Assembly (NCBI GenBank): GCA_907165065.1
Contig: OU015523.1
Span: forward strand, 19,371,834-19,435,833
Direction of reading: 5' to 3'
DNA: 64,000 nucleotides
Origin: Caprimulgus europaeus
Lineage: Eukaryota > Chordata > Aves > Caprimulgiformes > Caprimulgidae
The notes under the pieces were generated by a model. The model was not told the origin of the DNA and made no database searches. It saw only the letters and a list, made by a program, of their open reading frames with translations. Shown here piece by piece: positions 13,204 through 25,300 of this stretch (positions within the stretch are counted from its first letter, which is position 1; every line of letters starts with the position of its first letter). A program made the position numbers and the translations under genes.

Positions 13204-13599
13204 ATAGGACTCTAGAATAATTTGGAGAAAGGAATGGGAGAGGTTCCACTCCTCCAATGGCAGGGGAGTGTTAGGGACTCCTCATCACATTGGGGTGCAG
13301 GTGTTAATTTCTGAGGAGATGCTGCAAGGCTTTGGGTAATGTCAGGCGGCATTGATTTCCCAGGCGTGGATCAGTGAAACATGTTCCCACTCACGGCTGA
13401 GCCAGGTAGTTCTGGATACGAAAGATTTCTTTAGTTAATGAACCAGCAAAGGCGATGCTAACTCACGCGTAGCACCGAGCCACCACCAGCCTTCCACATC
13501 CCCAGCCCTGTCCCTCTCGCAAACCTCACCCAAACCCTCGGTTTTGCCCTTGAAAAGCAAAACTTGACGATTAAAACCGCAGACACAGCCCTCACCGCC

Positions 13600-14450
13600 G
13601 GGGTGGGAGCACCCTATCCCCAGGCAGGGCAGGGTCCTGTGGTCCCCTGGGAGGTTGGAGGTCAGGGGAGGGTGGGGGTTGTCCCCAGTCGGCTGGCAGG
13701 TGCCCTTGGGACAAGCGCTGCCAACTAACTTTCTGCATCACCTCTGCTCGCTGGGACACCGCGTCCCCGCCGGGGCGGGGTGGGGGGTGGAATGGGAGGA
13801 GGAGGAGGCGGGACAGGCTGTCCAGCAGACGTACCTGGCCGGAGCAGGGCTCTCCTCGGGGGGGGACCGGGACCCCCGCCGGCATCCCCAAGGTCACCGC
13901 CCCGGCGTGTCTCCGGTGCCTCGGCCGCCGCTGCCCGGCCCCGCCCGGACACTTGAGAGCTGAAAGAGGCTTTTCTTCCCCGGGAGCGGCTCCGGGGGCA
14001 GCGGCCGGAGCAGGGAGGGAAGGAGCGGCGGGCGGGGAGAAGCTGGCTGGGCAGGAGCCGGGCGGGGTGCTGGCTCGAACTGGAAAGGAACCGGTCCCAG
14101 CCCAGCCGGGGAGGCTGCAGGAGCGGTGGCAGCGCTCGGGGAGAGCGCACCGGCCCCGACCCCGGCCCGCCATGGGCACCGCACTGCCCGTCAGTCCCGC
14201 GGCCCCGGCGGTTGCAGCGGGAGGGACGCGGTGGGGCTGTCGGGTGGGGGAAGACCTGCCTCCCTCCCCCCCCATCCCCCGGTCACCCGTGCGCTGGGCG
14301 GGGGGAGCGTGGGATGGGGATGGGGGAAGAAGGGGTGAAAGGACCGAGGTTTGGGGAGATGACAGTGATGCAGAGCGAGGTTTTGCATCGGGCAGGGCTT
14401 CCCGGAACCGTGGTCTTGCAGGGCTACCCCTAATTCTGAGTTTGTGCTGT
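13600..14450. promoter_or_regulatory. SCNN1A: CpG island, probable SCNN1A promoter
   Basis: A sharply GC- and CpG-rich block sits directly upstream of the first SCNN1A coding exon in an otherwise AT-rich flank. Human SCNN1A has a noncoding first exon, and here a possible splice acceptor (TGCTGTAG, ending 14,452) lies 24 bp before the ATG, so an untranslated exon inside the island is likely. Its exact site is not determined. Long open frames on both strands (for example 13,592-14,512, minus) are by-products of the GC content. The island could also fire leftwards. Confidence 0.65.
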
Positions 14451-14476
14451 AGGGTGGGTCTGTGAAGACAGGGAAG

Positions 14477-17400
14477 ATGCCAGAAGGAGAGAAAATGGGG
14501 CAATGTAAGCAAGAGGAGGAACAGCGGCAGAAAGAAGAGGAACGAGAGGGTCTCATCGAATTCTACAGTTCCTACCAGGAGCTATTCCAGTTCTTCTGCA
14601 GCAACACGACCATCCACGGGGCCATCCGCCTGGTGTGCTCCAAAAAGAATAAGATGAAGACAGCCTTCTGGTCCGTTCTCTTCTTTCTCACCTTCGGCTT
14701 AATGTACTGGCAGTTTGGGATCCTCTACAGGGAGTACTTCAGCTACCCTGTCAACCTCAACCTCAACCTCAACTCCGACAGGCTGACTTTCCCAGCCGTG
14801 ACGCTGTGCACCCTCAATCCATACAGGTAAGATATAGACTCCCAGAGCTGTTGACTGCCTTGACTTTTGCAGGCATATGGTAAAAGGATGTCCTCTTGTT
14901 CTCCTTGTAGTCCTTGACTGTCCCCTTTAGTAGCAATGCAGGAGGAAAGGACACTTCTTGCAGGCCTTTGCTGTTGCAGGGCACTCACAGTTCAGGCAGC
15001 TCTGCTCGGTGGTGTGTATTAGCAGGCTGCACTGTAAACTGCCACAGGGCAAAGCAGGTACACTTACTTCTCTCCTATGAGGATAGTAGTCTCCAGCAAG
15101 GGTCTGGATTTGCAGCTGGTGGCAGGAATGTCCTAAACTGCCCAGTGAATTTTGTGGAGTGTCTTAAATCAGAGCTGTTAATGTGCATTCAGCCCTAAAC
15201 CTGTCGGCTCCTCTCTCCCCACCCTACAGATACAGCGCCATCCGGAAGAAGCTGGATGAGCTGGACCAAATCACCCATCAGACGCTGCTAGACCTTTATG
15301 ACTACAATATGTCTCTGGCACGAAGCGACTGGTCCACGTTGTCCATGCGAAAGCGCAGCTCAAGGAGCCTGCTCCATCATGTCCAGCGCCATCCGCTGCG
15401 AAGGCAGAAGCGAGATAACTTGGTCAACTTGCCAGAGAACAGTCCTTCAGTAGACAAGAATGACTGGAAAATTGGCTTTGTTCTGGTGAGATCCCTAGAT
15501 ACTCTGTGTCCTACCCACTCCGGTCTCTGCCTCGCTACTTCTGTCTTGTTAGAACCTTGGCGATGCCTTTCCCTGCATACAAATGTGATTAATCTGTGCT
15601 GGCTTTTGCTAATGACACATAAAGGTAAAGCTGAATCTTTTGCCCAATGCAGTCCTGCTCCCCAAGCCCTGTCCCTGTTCACATGGGCCCCAGGAGACTT
15701 GTCCAAATCAATGCCTGTCTTTTCCTAGGTAGGGCAGGGAAACCTTGTCTTTCCTAAAAGCATGCATTGCATTGGCCTTGCAGTTGGTTTTTGGAGAGCC
15801 ATTTATTAACATCAACCACAGTGCTGCCCAATAATAGCAAAGGAGAAAGTATTCGATGGCTGTGGGCCACCTGAAATGTGGTCATGGTTGCATTTGCTCC
15901 TAGGGAGCAGCTTCTTCGCCCTAGGGTATCTATGTTTGCATTTTAAAAGGCACTGAAGGACTGAAGCTAATCGCTTGCTTGTTAACTAGGGTTCCCACAG
16001 CATCACAAACCCTTTTTTCTGGACACACCCTGAGGAAGGGCTCCCCAGGCAAGAATTTAAAGCTTCTGTTTTTGTTCTATACCATGTAGAATTTATGTGC
16101 AGCAGATCACCCTGCACACCTCACTGTGACTTGCTGCCTCCTGGGTTTTACTCAGCCTTGCTCATTCACCTGGTGTTTCCCTTCCACCAAGGAGCTGCCC
16201 TGGGTTTGCTCTACCCCATCCTGCTGATCACGTTTTGGTTGAGCACAAGCCCTGTGGAGCTCATTCACTCCCTCAGCTTCATCCCCTGTCCATGCTAAGG
16301 GAGCACAGCTAATCCATGGGCACAGCCTCGCCTCCTGGACGAGACTTCCCTGACATGGCTGGTTTTCTCTTTCTCTTCTTCACAGTGCAGTGAAAACAAC
16401 AAGGACTGTTTCCATCAGGCGTACTCCTCTGGGGTGGATGCTGTGCGGGAATGGTACAGCTTTCATTATATCAACATCCTGGCGCAGATGCCTGACGCCA
16501 AAGCCCTGGATGAGTCTGACTTTGAGAATTTCATCTACGCTTGCCGCTTCAACGAAGCAACATGTGACAAGGCGTAAGTGGTGGAAACATCCCACCGGGT
16601 CTTCCTGAAAACACCCGTATTTTGTGCCTGGGTCCAAGGGGAATTCCAGAAACCCCCATTAGAAAACCTCTTTCCCAAGGTGGGATTGTTCCTTGTTCAG
16701 TTCCCATTGTCTCAGATGATGTCTCATGAGTCTTACCTGTGGGTTGTACTTACCGGGGTCACAATTTCTGTGACCTGAAACTATGGACCATGGAGGACGG
16801 TTTCTCCTTTTCCTGAGTTTCACACAAATGAAATAGTTATACTGGTACAAACTCCAGTATGAGTAGAGATGTACAGTGTAGAAGTCTCTTTATTCTACTC
16901 CCTACAGTGGTGAAGTGGTACCTATCAGCCCACATACAGGAGGGGGAAAAGAAAGAGTTGTTACAAAAAGACAATAAAAACAATATCCCACTTCTCTCCT
17001 GCCATTATGGTCAAAAAGCCCCGAAGAGGTAGTGACATGAAACCCACCAGCAAGGGGAGAAAGGAGTGGGAAGAGCTAAGAGTTTTGTCAATATTGGGAA
17101 GATAATATAGGAATGGCTAGGACTGCTAAAACCCAGTTGGGCTCTCGAGAGTTAGCAGTATGAAAAACCTGGTGTTAAAACCTGTCCAGCTCCAGGACAT
17201 TTTTTACAGCACATTTTAATTGCTTTTCCTGGTTCAGGTGAGTTTACATAACAAATACTGCCCATCTGCTGTAAGCCCCTCTCCCTGCAGGTGGAAAACA
17301 GAGTTGTTCCTTTCAGAAAGCCCTTTTCCTGCATCTTGTAACCCTTCTCACCCCGTGTGGATGTTTCTGTTCCCATCTCAGGAATTACACCCACTTCCAC

Positions 17401-20400
17401 CATCCCTTGTATGGGAACTGCTATACCTTTAACGACAACAGCAGCAGCCTGTGGACCTCCTCACTGCCTGGCATCAATAATGGTGGGTGAGAGGCACTCT
17501 TTGGTGAGTAAGGAGAAACAGCTCAGCTCTGTTGTTCCAGGAGGAGTTACAGGCGTCCTGCTGTGCTTTTGCTGGTGATGGCAGATTGTAGCCCTGTCCT
17601 GTCTCACCCAAGCTCTATTTTCACACATGTGGAGACGGCTGTCTCATGGACATGGCTGTCCCTCCCTGCTGTCCCTTTGAACTCTCTCTCTCCCATCAGT
17701 GTCTGATCCTTACGTTCATTGCTCCCTCTGGACCTGTGCTGGCCCTTCCTGAAGTGCCCTGTTGAGCTCCAGTGCTCTGCTCTTGATAGCCTGGTCTTGA
17801 CCCTCAAGGCCAGGTTGGATGAGGGTTTGAGCAACCTGATCCAGTGGAAGGTGTCCCTGCTGATGGCAGGGGGGTTGGAACTGGATGAGCTTTAAGGTCC
17901 TTTCCAACCCAAACCAGTCTATTGTTCTATGACCTCCTCCTTCCTCATTTTCCTGTTTCCAGCAAACATTTCCTGTTTGCATTCCCAAACCTCCTGAAAC
18001 TTCTCCAGGTCCAATCCTCTGGCTTTTCTTCCATCCAGCTCTAAGACTCTCCATGAAATCTCTCTCCCAGTTCTGCTTTTTCTAAGCCACAGTGAAGAAA
18101 TCCAGTTTTCTCTGGCCTCTCCTGGAGCCTCCAGCTTTGCCTCTGTTCTCTTTCCAGCTACCTTCCATTGCTCTTGAGCTTTGGTGCAACCCTGTTGATG
18201 TTTCTCTTCCTTTCTCTCTTATGGATTCACTTCTTACCATTCTGCTCTCTCTTCTCTCCTGCATGATGGCTGATGTCCCTTGCTCTCTGACATTCCCTCA
18301 GGTCTCTCTCTGGTGGTACGCACCGAACAGAATGACTTCATCCCTCTGTTGTCCACGGTGACAGGAGCCAGGGTCATGGTCCACGATCAGAATGAGCCAG
18401 CCTTCATGGATGATGGGGGTTTCAATGTGCGTCCGGGTATAGAGACCTCCATCAGCATGAGAAAGGTGAGGAAGCAGCAGGTGTGAGAGCCATGGATATG
18501 AACTTCAGTGGGGGAGGATTAACGTAGTAGGTAGATACCGATGGGTTGTCATGGACTCAGTACACGTTTAAGGGAGAGGATTAATCACATGGAGTGAAGG
18601 GAGGAGAAGAGGAGCTTACTGGGCTAGACGAGAGAATTTGATTGCAATTTAACAGTGAACAATGAAAAGGAGGGAAGCGGGGGGAGCTGGCGTCCAGAGG
18701 GAAGCATAAAGACCAGATATGGATGGACAAGCAGCATGGAAGTGTAGAAGGAAGACAGCAAAGTGACAGCTCTTCTCTGTGCTGTGACATTCTAGGAGAT
18801 GACTATGCGTCTTGGGGGCAGTTACAGTGACTGCACAGAGGATGGCAGTGATGTGCCAGTGCAGAATCTGTACTCGTCCCGCTACACGGAACAGGTAACG
18901 CATTATCGCTGGTCCTGCCAGCTTGTTTCCCTGCTTTCCTGAAATGCTTCGGTCCCCAAACAGCCACGCTTGCCTGCGGACACTGCTAACAGTATGATGT
19001 GATACAGGCTGCAGTGGCTGCGGTTCCCTTGTTCCATCTTTTCCATCTCATACGCCTCCAGGTCTGCATTCGCTCCTGCTTTCAGCTCAACATGGTAGAG
19101 CGCTGCGGCTGTGCCTATTACTTCTATCCCTTACCCACTGGAGCAGAGTACTGTGACTACACAAAGCACGTGGCCTGGGGTAAGCAGACAGGAGAAATAG
19201 TAAAGCTCATGCCCACCTGAACCTGTTTGGTCCACCTCATGTACATCTCCTCATTGTTTTCAATGAGCTACCTGGTGTGGGACATCCAAAAGACACTCTT
19301 GTCTTGGATGGTTAGTCCCTCTGAGCTTGTAGAAGGAAACCTTCTCTGGCTTCTCCTCGCTGTCACACTTCACCTCTTGTACATAGAGATGGTGAGCTTA
19401 CCTGGATTTACTTTCTCTGCTGCTCAGGCTACTGCTATTACAAACTCCTGGCTGAATTCAAAGCCGACGTGCTGGGCTGTTTCCACAAATGTCGGAAACC
19501 TTGCAAGTAAGTTTGATCGTCGGTCAGGTAGACTGGAAACTCTTAATTCCTAGAGATGTTGAAAAGCATTCACTGTCCAGGGCAAAAACTTGAGTCAATA
19601 GCTGAGCTGCAACCCAAAATTATATTTCTCCAATCAGGAAGCCAAAATGGCTGAGAAGCATCAGTGTCAGCTCAGGGGTGAGCTCCTGAGGACTGTGCAG
19701 AAGCTCGGTGGGAAGTGGGTAGAACTTCAGCATGGGAGGAAGTTTCCAGGTGTGCTTGGGGGTTGAGAGACTTGGCCTTGTGGCTCCTACAGCTTCAACA
19801 GCTAACACAGCCTCTTGTATTTCAGAATGACACAGTACCAGCTGTCAGCTGGATACTCCCGCTGGCCTTCTGCTGTTTCAGAGGTAAGGAGAGGGTTTTC
19901 TGACTCCCCACCACTGCTCCAAACTCCCATTTAGTCCTTCCTTAACTGGTACTAGTTGGAGGTGGTGGCTGTGGTCATGTAACACAATTTATTGCACTTT
20001 CATTTCAGGACTGGGTTTTTTACATGCTTTCACAACAGAACAAATACAATATCACATCCAAGAGGTGAGAGCCCCTAAACAGAGGTTACATCCAAACCAG
20101 AACCCATCCCAGTGGAGCGTGTGTGTTTGGGGGGTCATAGTTCACTTATGGGAAGAGATTAGGCATGGGACCCATGGAAAGGACAGTGGATTTGAGTTAA
20201 GAGGAGAGATAAAATGGGATTTCAACAAGGACTGGGAATCCAAATGAAGAGTCCAGAAAGGCTCAGCCGCTTGTATGGAAACAGTAAGCCCCAGGCTGCT
20301 GCCACATGGTCTGGAGTCACGGTAAGGGCTAGTGGGAGAGTAGGAAAGAGAGCCAGGCAGGAGCTTGTACTTCAGCCAACACAGGATGCCACAAACATCG

Positions 20401-21244
20401 AGTTTCACAGCGCAGTCTCAGAAGCGCACTGAAAGTACCAAAGGTTGTCCTTAGTGCAGAATGAGAGAACTGCGGAGATGGGGAAAAGCCTCTGAGTGGT
20501 ACATGTGGGAGGAGGACAGCGGGCAGAAGTGGACAGAGAAGACAATTAAGCTTGGTGAAGAAATGCAGGGACTGTGGATTTGGGGTTACTGAGCCCCATC
20601 TTTCATTTACAGGAATGGAGTTGCCAAAGTGAATATCTTTTTTGAGGAGTGGAACTACAAGACCAATGGGGAGTCTCCAGCTTTCACGGTACACAACTTT
20701 AATGCCATGTCCTCTCTAGCATGTCATCTCCCCCACGATGTCCCTCTTTATTGGCAGGTGTTTGTTCCAGCAGCGTTGCTGGCTGTCCAGTCTCTTTTCC
20801 TGTGGCAGGGTGGGAGGAACCCCCCAGTGCCATGAGACCACTGCTAGTGGCAGCAGGCAGGGAGGCAAAAGGCTGGAGCGAGGGCTGTCCTCACTGCCCT
20901 TTCTCTGTCTCTTGCAGGTAGTGACTCTGCTGTCCCAGCTTGGGAACCAGTGGAGTCTCTGGTTCGGATCCTCCGTCCTGTCTGTGATGGAGCTTGCAGA
21001 GCTGATTCTGGATTTCGTCGCCATCACCTTTATCTTGGCCTTTCGCTGGTTCCGCTCCCGGCAGAAGCTCTCCCCACCAGGACCCCCTCCGAACAGTCAT
21101 GATAACACTGCTTTCCAGGACGAGGTGCCAGGTCTCAGTGCTCCACACCGCTTCACTGTTGAGGCTGTAGTGACCACACTGCCATCCTATAACAGCCTGG
21201 AACCACGTGGGCTGAGCAGGGATGGTGAGGTGGGACACAAGTGA
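14477..21244 (+). CDS. SCNN1A: Epithelial sodium channel alpha subunit
   Basis: Pore-forming alpha subunit of ENaC, the amiloride-sensitive apical Na+ channel of epithelia. Twelve coding exons give 1,872 nt (623 aa; human 669): 14477-14826, 15230-15485, 16386-16573, 17382-17482, 18302-18465, 18796-18894, 19062-19179, 19428-19506, 19826-19883, 20009-20064, 20613-20688, 20918-21244. All introns are GT-AG and phases agree. The HG gating motif is at residues 47-48, TM1 about 61-84, and a Cys-rich extracellular domain follows. Basic furin-type sites lie at 157-162 (RKRSSR) and 174-178 (RRQKR). The GSS selectivity filter is at 532-534 inside TM2. The C-terminal tail has LPSY (603-606), an LPxY form of the Nedd4-binding PY motif. 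I chose the ATG at 14,477; a GTG in frame upstream is not a start. A splice-joined 5' UTR is likely. Confidence 0.95.
17795..17935 (+). mobile_element. CR1 3' fragment in SCNN1A intron 4
   Basis: About 140 bp of CR1 3' UTR, sense to the host gene: the TGAGCAACCTGATCCAGTGG block, the GCAGGGGGGTTGGAA block and a worn tail TTGTTCTATGA. Confidence 0.85.
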
Positions 21245-21592
21245 GGCAGTGGCTTCTTCCATAGTTTGGATGGGTGGCAACTGGAGCAGAGGCTGCACAC
21301 TTTCTCTGGGGGACCTGCATTTCCTTATTTCTGGGGTGCTCTGCCTGGACCGTAGCAGAAGACTGTACTGTGGTTGGCCTGGGTTCATTGCTTTCATTAC
21401 TGTAGATGAATTCTTTGGTCTCATAAAATACTATTGCTCTGGGGATCACCAGGGATGAGATATGATCTAGTTATGTATGGGGAAGATGTCAACTTGGTTT
21501 CCTTATGCTCCTTGCACATGCACACCTACATGTGCATGCCTGCTTTCTTTTCTCTGTAAGAAGGATACTACCACAGTTCTGGTCTGTCATTA

Positions 21593-21598
21593 ATTAAA
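21593..21598 (+). terminator. SCNN1A: Candidate SCNN1A polyadenylation signal (ATTAAA)
   Basis: ATTAAA lies 349 bp after the stop codon and is followed by a GT-rich stretch, with a CR1 starting about 120 bp further on. It is the first plausible signal downstream. No transcript data confirm it. Confidence 0.5.
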
Positions 21599-21717
21599 GA
21601 GGTTTGGCAGGTGTGACTGGCCTCCTCTGTGGCGTGACAAGGGACAAGAATGGCGTCTCAGCTGGGGTACAAGTCTCTCTGCAGGCTGAGCTTTGTTAAT
21701 CTTTCTCTGAGGCTGGA

Positions 21718-22378
21718 ATCATATTATCACAGAAGAGACCTTTAAAGGCCATCTAGTCCAACCCTGCCTGCAGTAAGCAGGGACACCTTCAACTAGATCA
21801 GGTTGCTCAGAGCCCCATCCAGTCTGAGCTTGAATATTCGTTTCCAGGGATGGGGCATCTACCACCTCTCTGGGCAACCTGGGCCAGAGTTTCACCAACC
21901 TCATAATAAAAAATTTCCTCCGTACATCTAGTCTGAATCTCCCCTCTTTTAGTTTAAAACCATCACCCCTTGTCCTATTGCTACAGGCCCTGCTAAAAAG
22001 TCTGTCCCCATCTTTCTTATATTCCCCCTTCAAGTACTAAAAGGCTGCAATAAGGTCTCCCCAGAGCCTTCTCTTCTCCAGGCTGAACAACCCCAACTCT
22101 CTTAGCCTTTCCTCACAGCAGAGCTGTTCTACCCCTCTGATCATTTTTGTGGCCTCCTCTGGACCTCTCCAACAGGTCCATGTGTTTCCCGTGCCGAGGA
22201 CCCCAGAGCTGGACACAGCACTGCAGGTGGGGTTTCATCAGAGTTGGTACGGGGCAGAATCCCCTCCCTGGACCTGCTGCCCACGCTGCTGGGGATGCAG
22301 CCCAGGACACAGTTGGCCTCCTGGGCTGTGAGCACACATTGCCGGCTCATGTCCAGCTTTTCATCCACCGAACAGTCC
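21718..22378 (-). mobile_element. CR1 LINE, 5'-truncated, antisense
   Basis: Minus-orientation CR1 just beyond the SCNN1A 3' end, closely similar to the copy at 1877-2757, including the antisense TCTGTCCCCATCTTTCTTAT-type and GACCTGCTGCCCACGCTGCT blocks. The terminal repeat at 21,718 is eroded (ATCATATTATCACAGA). Confidence 0.88.
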
Positions 22379-25300
22379 ACCCATCAAATCCCTATCTCTT
22401 CAGTTTAGAGAGAACGATGTTGTGGGGGATAATGGAGGAAATTGGTTGCTCTTTCCTCATTCTTAATGTCCAGCTTTGATCTGAAGACCAAGCCACTACC
22501 CTCTCCTCTCGGAGAGGAGAGGCTACCTATATGCCCCCAAGAGATGACAATCACTGACATAATCCCCATTTATATTATGCACAATACTCTGGGGAGGTGG
22601 TTGATGCTTGCTGCCACTCTCAGGTCAGGACAACACATCCCTGGCAGAATAAGGTCACCCTTTTTAAGCTGCCTATGTGACACCAGTAGATCATAGTTGT
22701 ATAGGAGTCTCCTTCCTTGTGACATACCATATGTCCAGCTATTTGACCTTTTACCAGAGCATTCGGGGGAAACTAATGTCTGCAGAAGAGCTATGAAAAC
22801 CAAGTGGCTACGCACACCCTCAAAAACATCCCAAACAGTATCTCTGCTGCCATGAGACCCTGCAAAAAGACAGTCAGAAGAGCACAGGCCATGCAGTGCC
22901 TGCTCTGCTCCACTCATCCCTTTGCTGGTTCACCCACAGAGGTTCTGCTGTGGACCACAAAGCACAGGAGAAGTGCTGCAAGCTTTCACCTAACATCCTT
23001 TCAGAAAAAGTTTTAGCCTATTGGAATGGACCACGTAGGCAATCAAGGCCAGGACAGAGATGGTCCTCCTCTCAGGAACTAATCTGGGGATCTTCACATA
23101 AGAGTACACACCTTTCTTGCAATAAGCTTGCCATACTATTTTTTACAAATAACTCGGACTTCTGCTGCAATGGTGTTTACACAGCACTTAGTGTGGTATC
23201 AAGAGAGCAAGGGTGATGTCCTTAACAAACAGCATTACCCACTTGACCGGACACAAACACAGATACCACAATTTACGAGTATAGTTTAGGCAAAGACCTG
23301 TGGTACCGCATACCCAATCACATTGCAAACAGCCTCCTTTGACTTTAAAAACTAGTTAGTCATAAGAGAAGAAAAACTTCAGGTATTTTAAAAAATTAAG
23401 GTAGATGCACTGTCCTTGGGGAGATGGAGGATTTTACTGCAGTACATAAACTGTTGCCTAATTCTTCCCTTTGAGATGTTAAACACACACTTGTACTGCT
23501 CTTGCTTTGATGACATAAATGCACTTTTCACTTCCCAGCAGAGAGCTATTTCTTCCTCCTCGCAGACTTGAACACTATATTATTTATTACACAAATATTA
23601 ATGGTTTTTCAAGCTTTAGCCCAGTGCTCACCTGATGACCCTTGTTTGAAAGTGGAGATGATGTCTCTCTGCTGGGAATAGAAGTGAGTGATTCAGGGGG
23701 TGTCCTTCAGCAAGGAGGCAGCCCCACAGGAGGGAGGAACCCTGCAACCACGGGCACTTAGAGGTGTGGAAAAAAAAAATCCACTTTCTGCATTTATAGG
23801 TGTTTTTAAATGAAGTAAAAATGAGTGAGCAATGAAAGATTGAAATCTCAAAGTTGCCTTAATGAAGAGACTTTCATGTTCTGTAAAAACACTGCCCAAG
23901 AGGCAAAGTTAGAAGCTGGGTTTAGTGGCTAAAACAAAGAAGTAACCTTGGTCACAATTAAAACAAGAGCCGGGCAGGAGAATATGAAAAGAAAGTCATT
24001 TTACCCTTTGCAAGAATCATTTAGTGGGTCTATGCATTGAAGGGCTGTTCATATTGGAAACCTGGGGGGCAAATAAGGGTGTTCTGAATAACTGTCTCTG
24101 GCAAAAAAAGTATCAGAAGTTATTGGAAGTATGGCAGCTGAAGTGCAACTTTATTTTGGCCTGCAAACGGAAAGTTTTGTGAAGGCATCCACTTGGATCT
24201 TCCAAGAGGAAACATTTTAGGGAACCTGGAAGAAACACTGAGCTGAACTCACATACCCAACAGACACGGGCCTGCTGCCTATTTTGCAAAACCTATATCC
24301 TTATCTGTTACTTCTCTCATAGTAACTATTTGCTTAGAGGACAGAACAAAGATAAAACCTCTGCACTTCCCCCATCTTGCCTCTCTTCACCACATCCAGG
24401 CTTCCAACTCCAGCAGCTACTGTCATGCCACAGGTCTGTTAAGCAACTGTTGATGCTGCATTCCTACTCTGAAAAGTGTTTCTTGCCTTCCCCAGTGTCA
24501 TGTGGTTACCCTGAAGAAACCTGCACCCAGCTGAAGAGAGCACACAGCCTTCTTCAATCAGTACACAGAAACCCCGGGAGAGACCAGGGCACAGCCTAGG
24601 GCATTAAGAAACATGAAGGTTTAAGACACATCCATTTAAGAGCAGTAGAGTTGAGGCCCCACCAAATCTGAAGGTGTCAGGATGAAGCAGTTGCTATGGG
24701 AGTTGCACATTTAAAGGCAATGCTTGAATTTCTAATTGTATTTTTTACAAACTACTGTTTGCCACAGCTTTGGTCTTGCTTTCAGTGCACATTTAAAGCC
24801 ATGTTTTGTCCAGGCCAACAGACTCTGCAGGAGCAGCAGAGGTGCTGATGGCTTAAAGGATGGCATCTCAGCAGGTGAGTTCCCAGCAGATCATGGTACT
24901 TTAAACACTTACAGGAGGATTTATGGTTAGACATGCAAAACTTCTTTGCAAACTTGCACAACATGACTCACGAGTTAGGCACAACCCTGAGGCAGCTTCC
25001 AGCAGCATGTTCAGCCCCAGGTCCGTGCTCCAGAGCAGCTAGCCACTTTGGAAAACAAGCACTCTGGTGCCTAGGTTTGGCTGGGGACCTGGGGACTGTG
25101 TAGTCAACAGTCTGGAAACACATCTGTTTTAAGACCAAAAAAAAAAGTTTTTCCTACCCCCTACATAAACAAGGCTGAGAACTAACAGAAAGACAACATA
25201 GAACTTGGCAGGAATTGCAGCAGGACTAGTTCATTCAGGTTGTGCAGGCCTGAGCCATGCCAAAGTTTAGATGATAGGTGCCACTTTAATCCAGCAGCCA

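Noticed and set aside
14462-14476. In-frame GTG-led extension of SCNN1A (MKTGK)
   Set aside because: GTG is not a plausible nuclear start here. The ATG at 14,477 fits the family, and a splice acceptor may lie just upstream.
13592-14512. 306-codon minus-strand ORF
   Set aside because: It lies wholly in a CpG island, is Pro/Ala/Arg/Gly-rich, overlaps the SCNN1A first coding exon and has rival open frames in all phases. Composition explains it.
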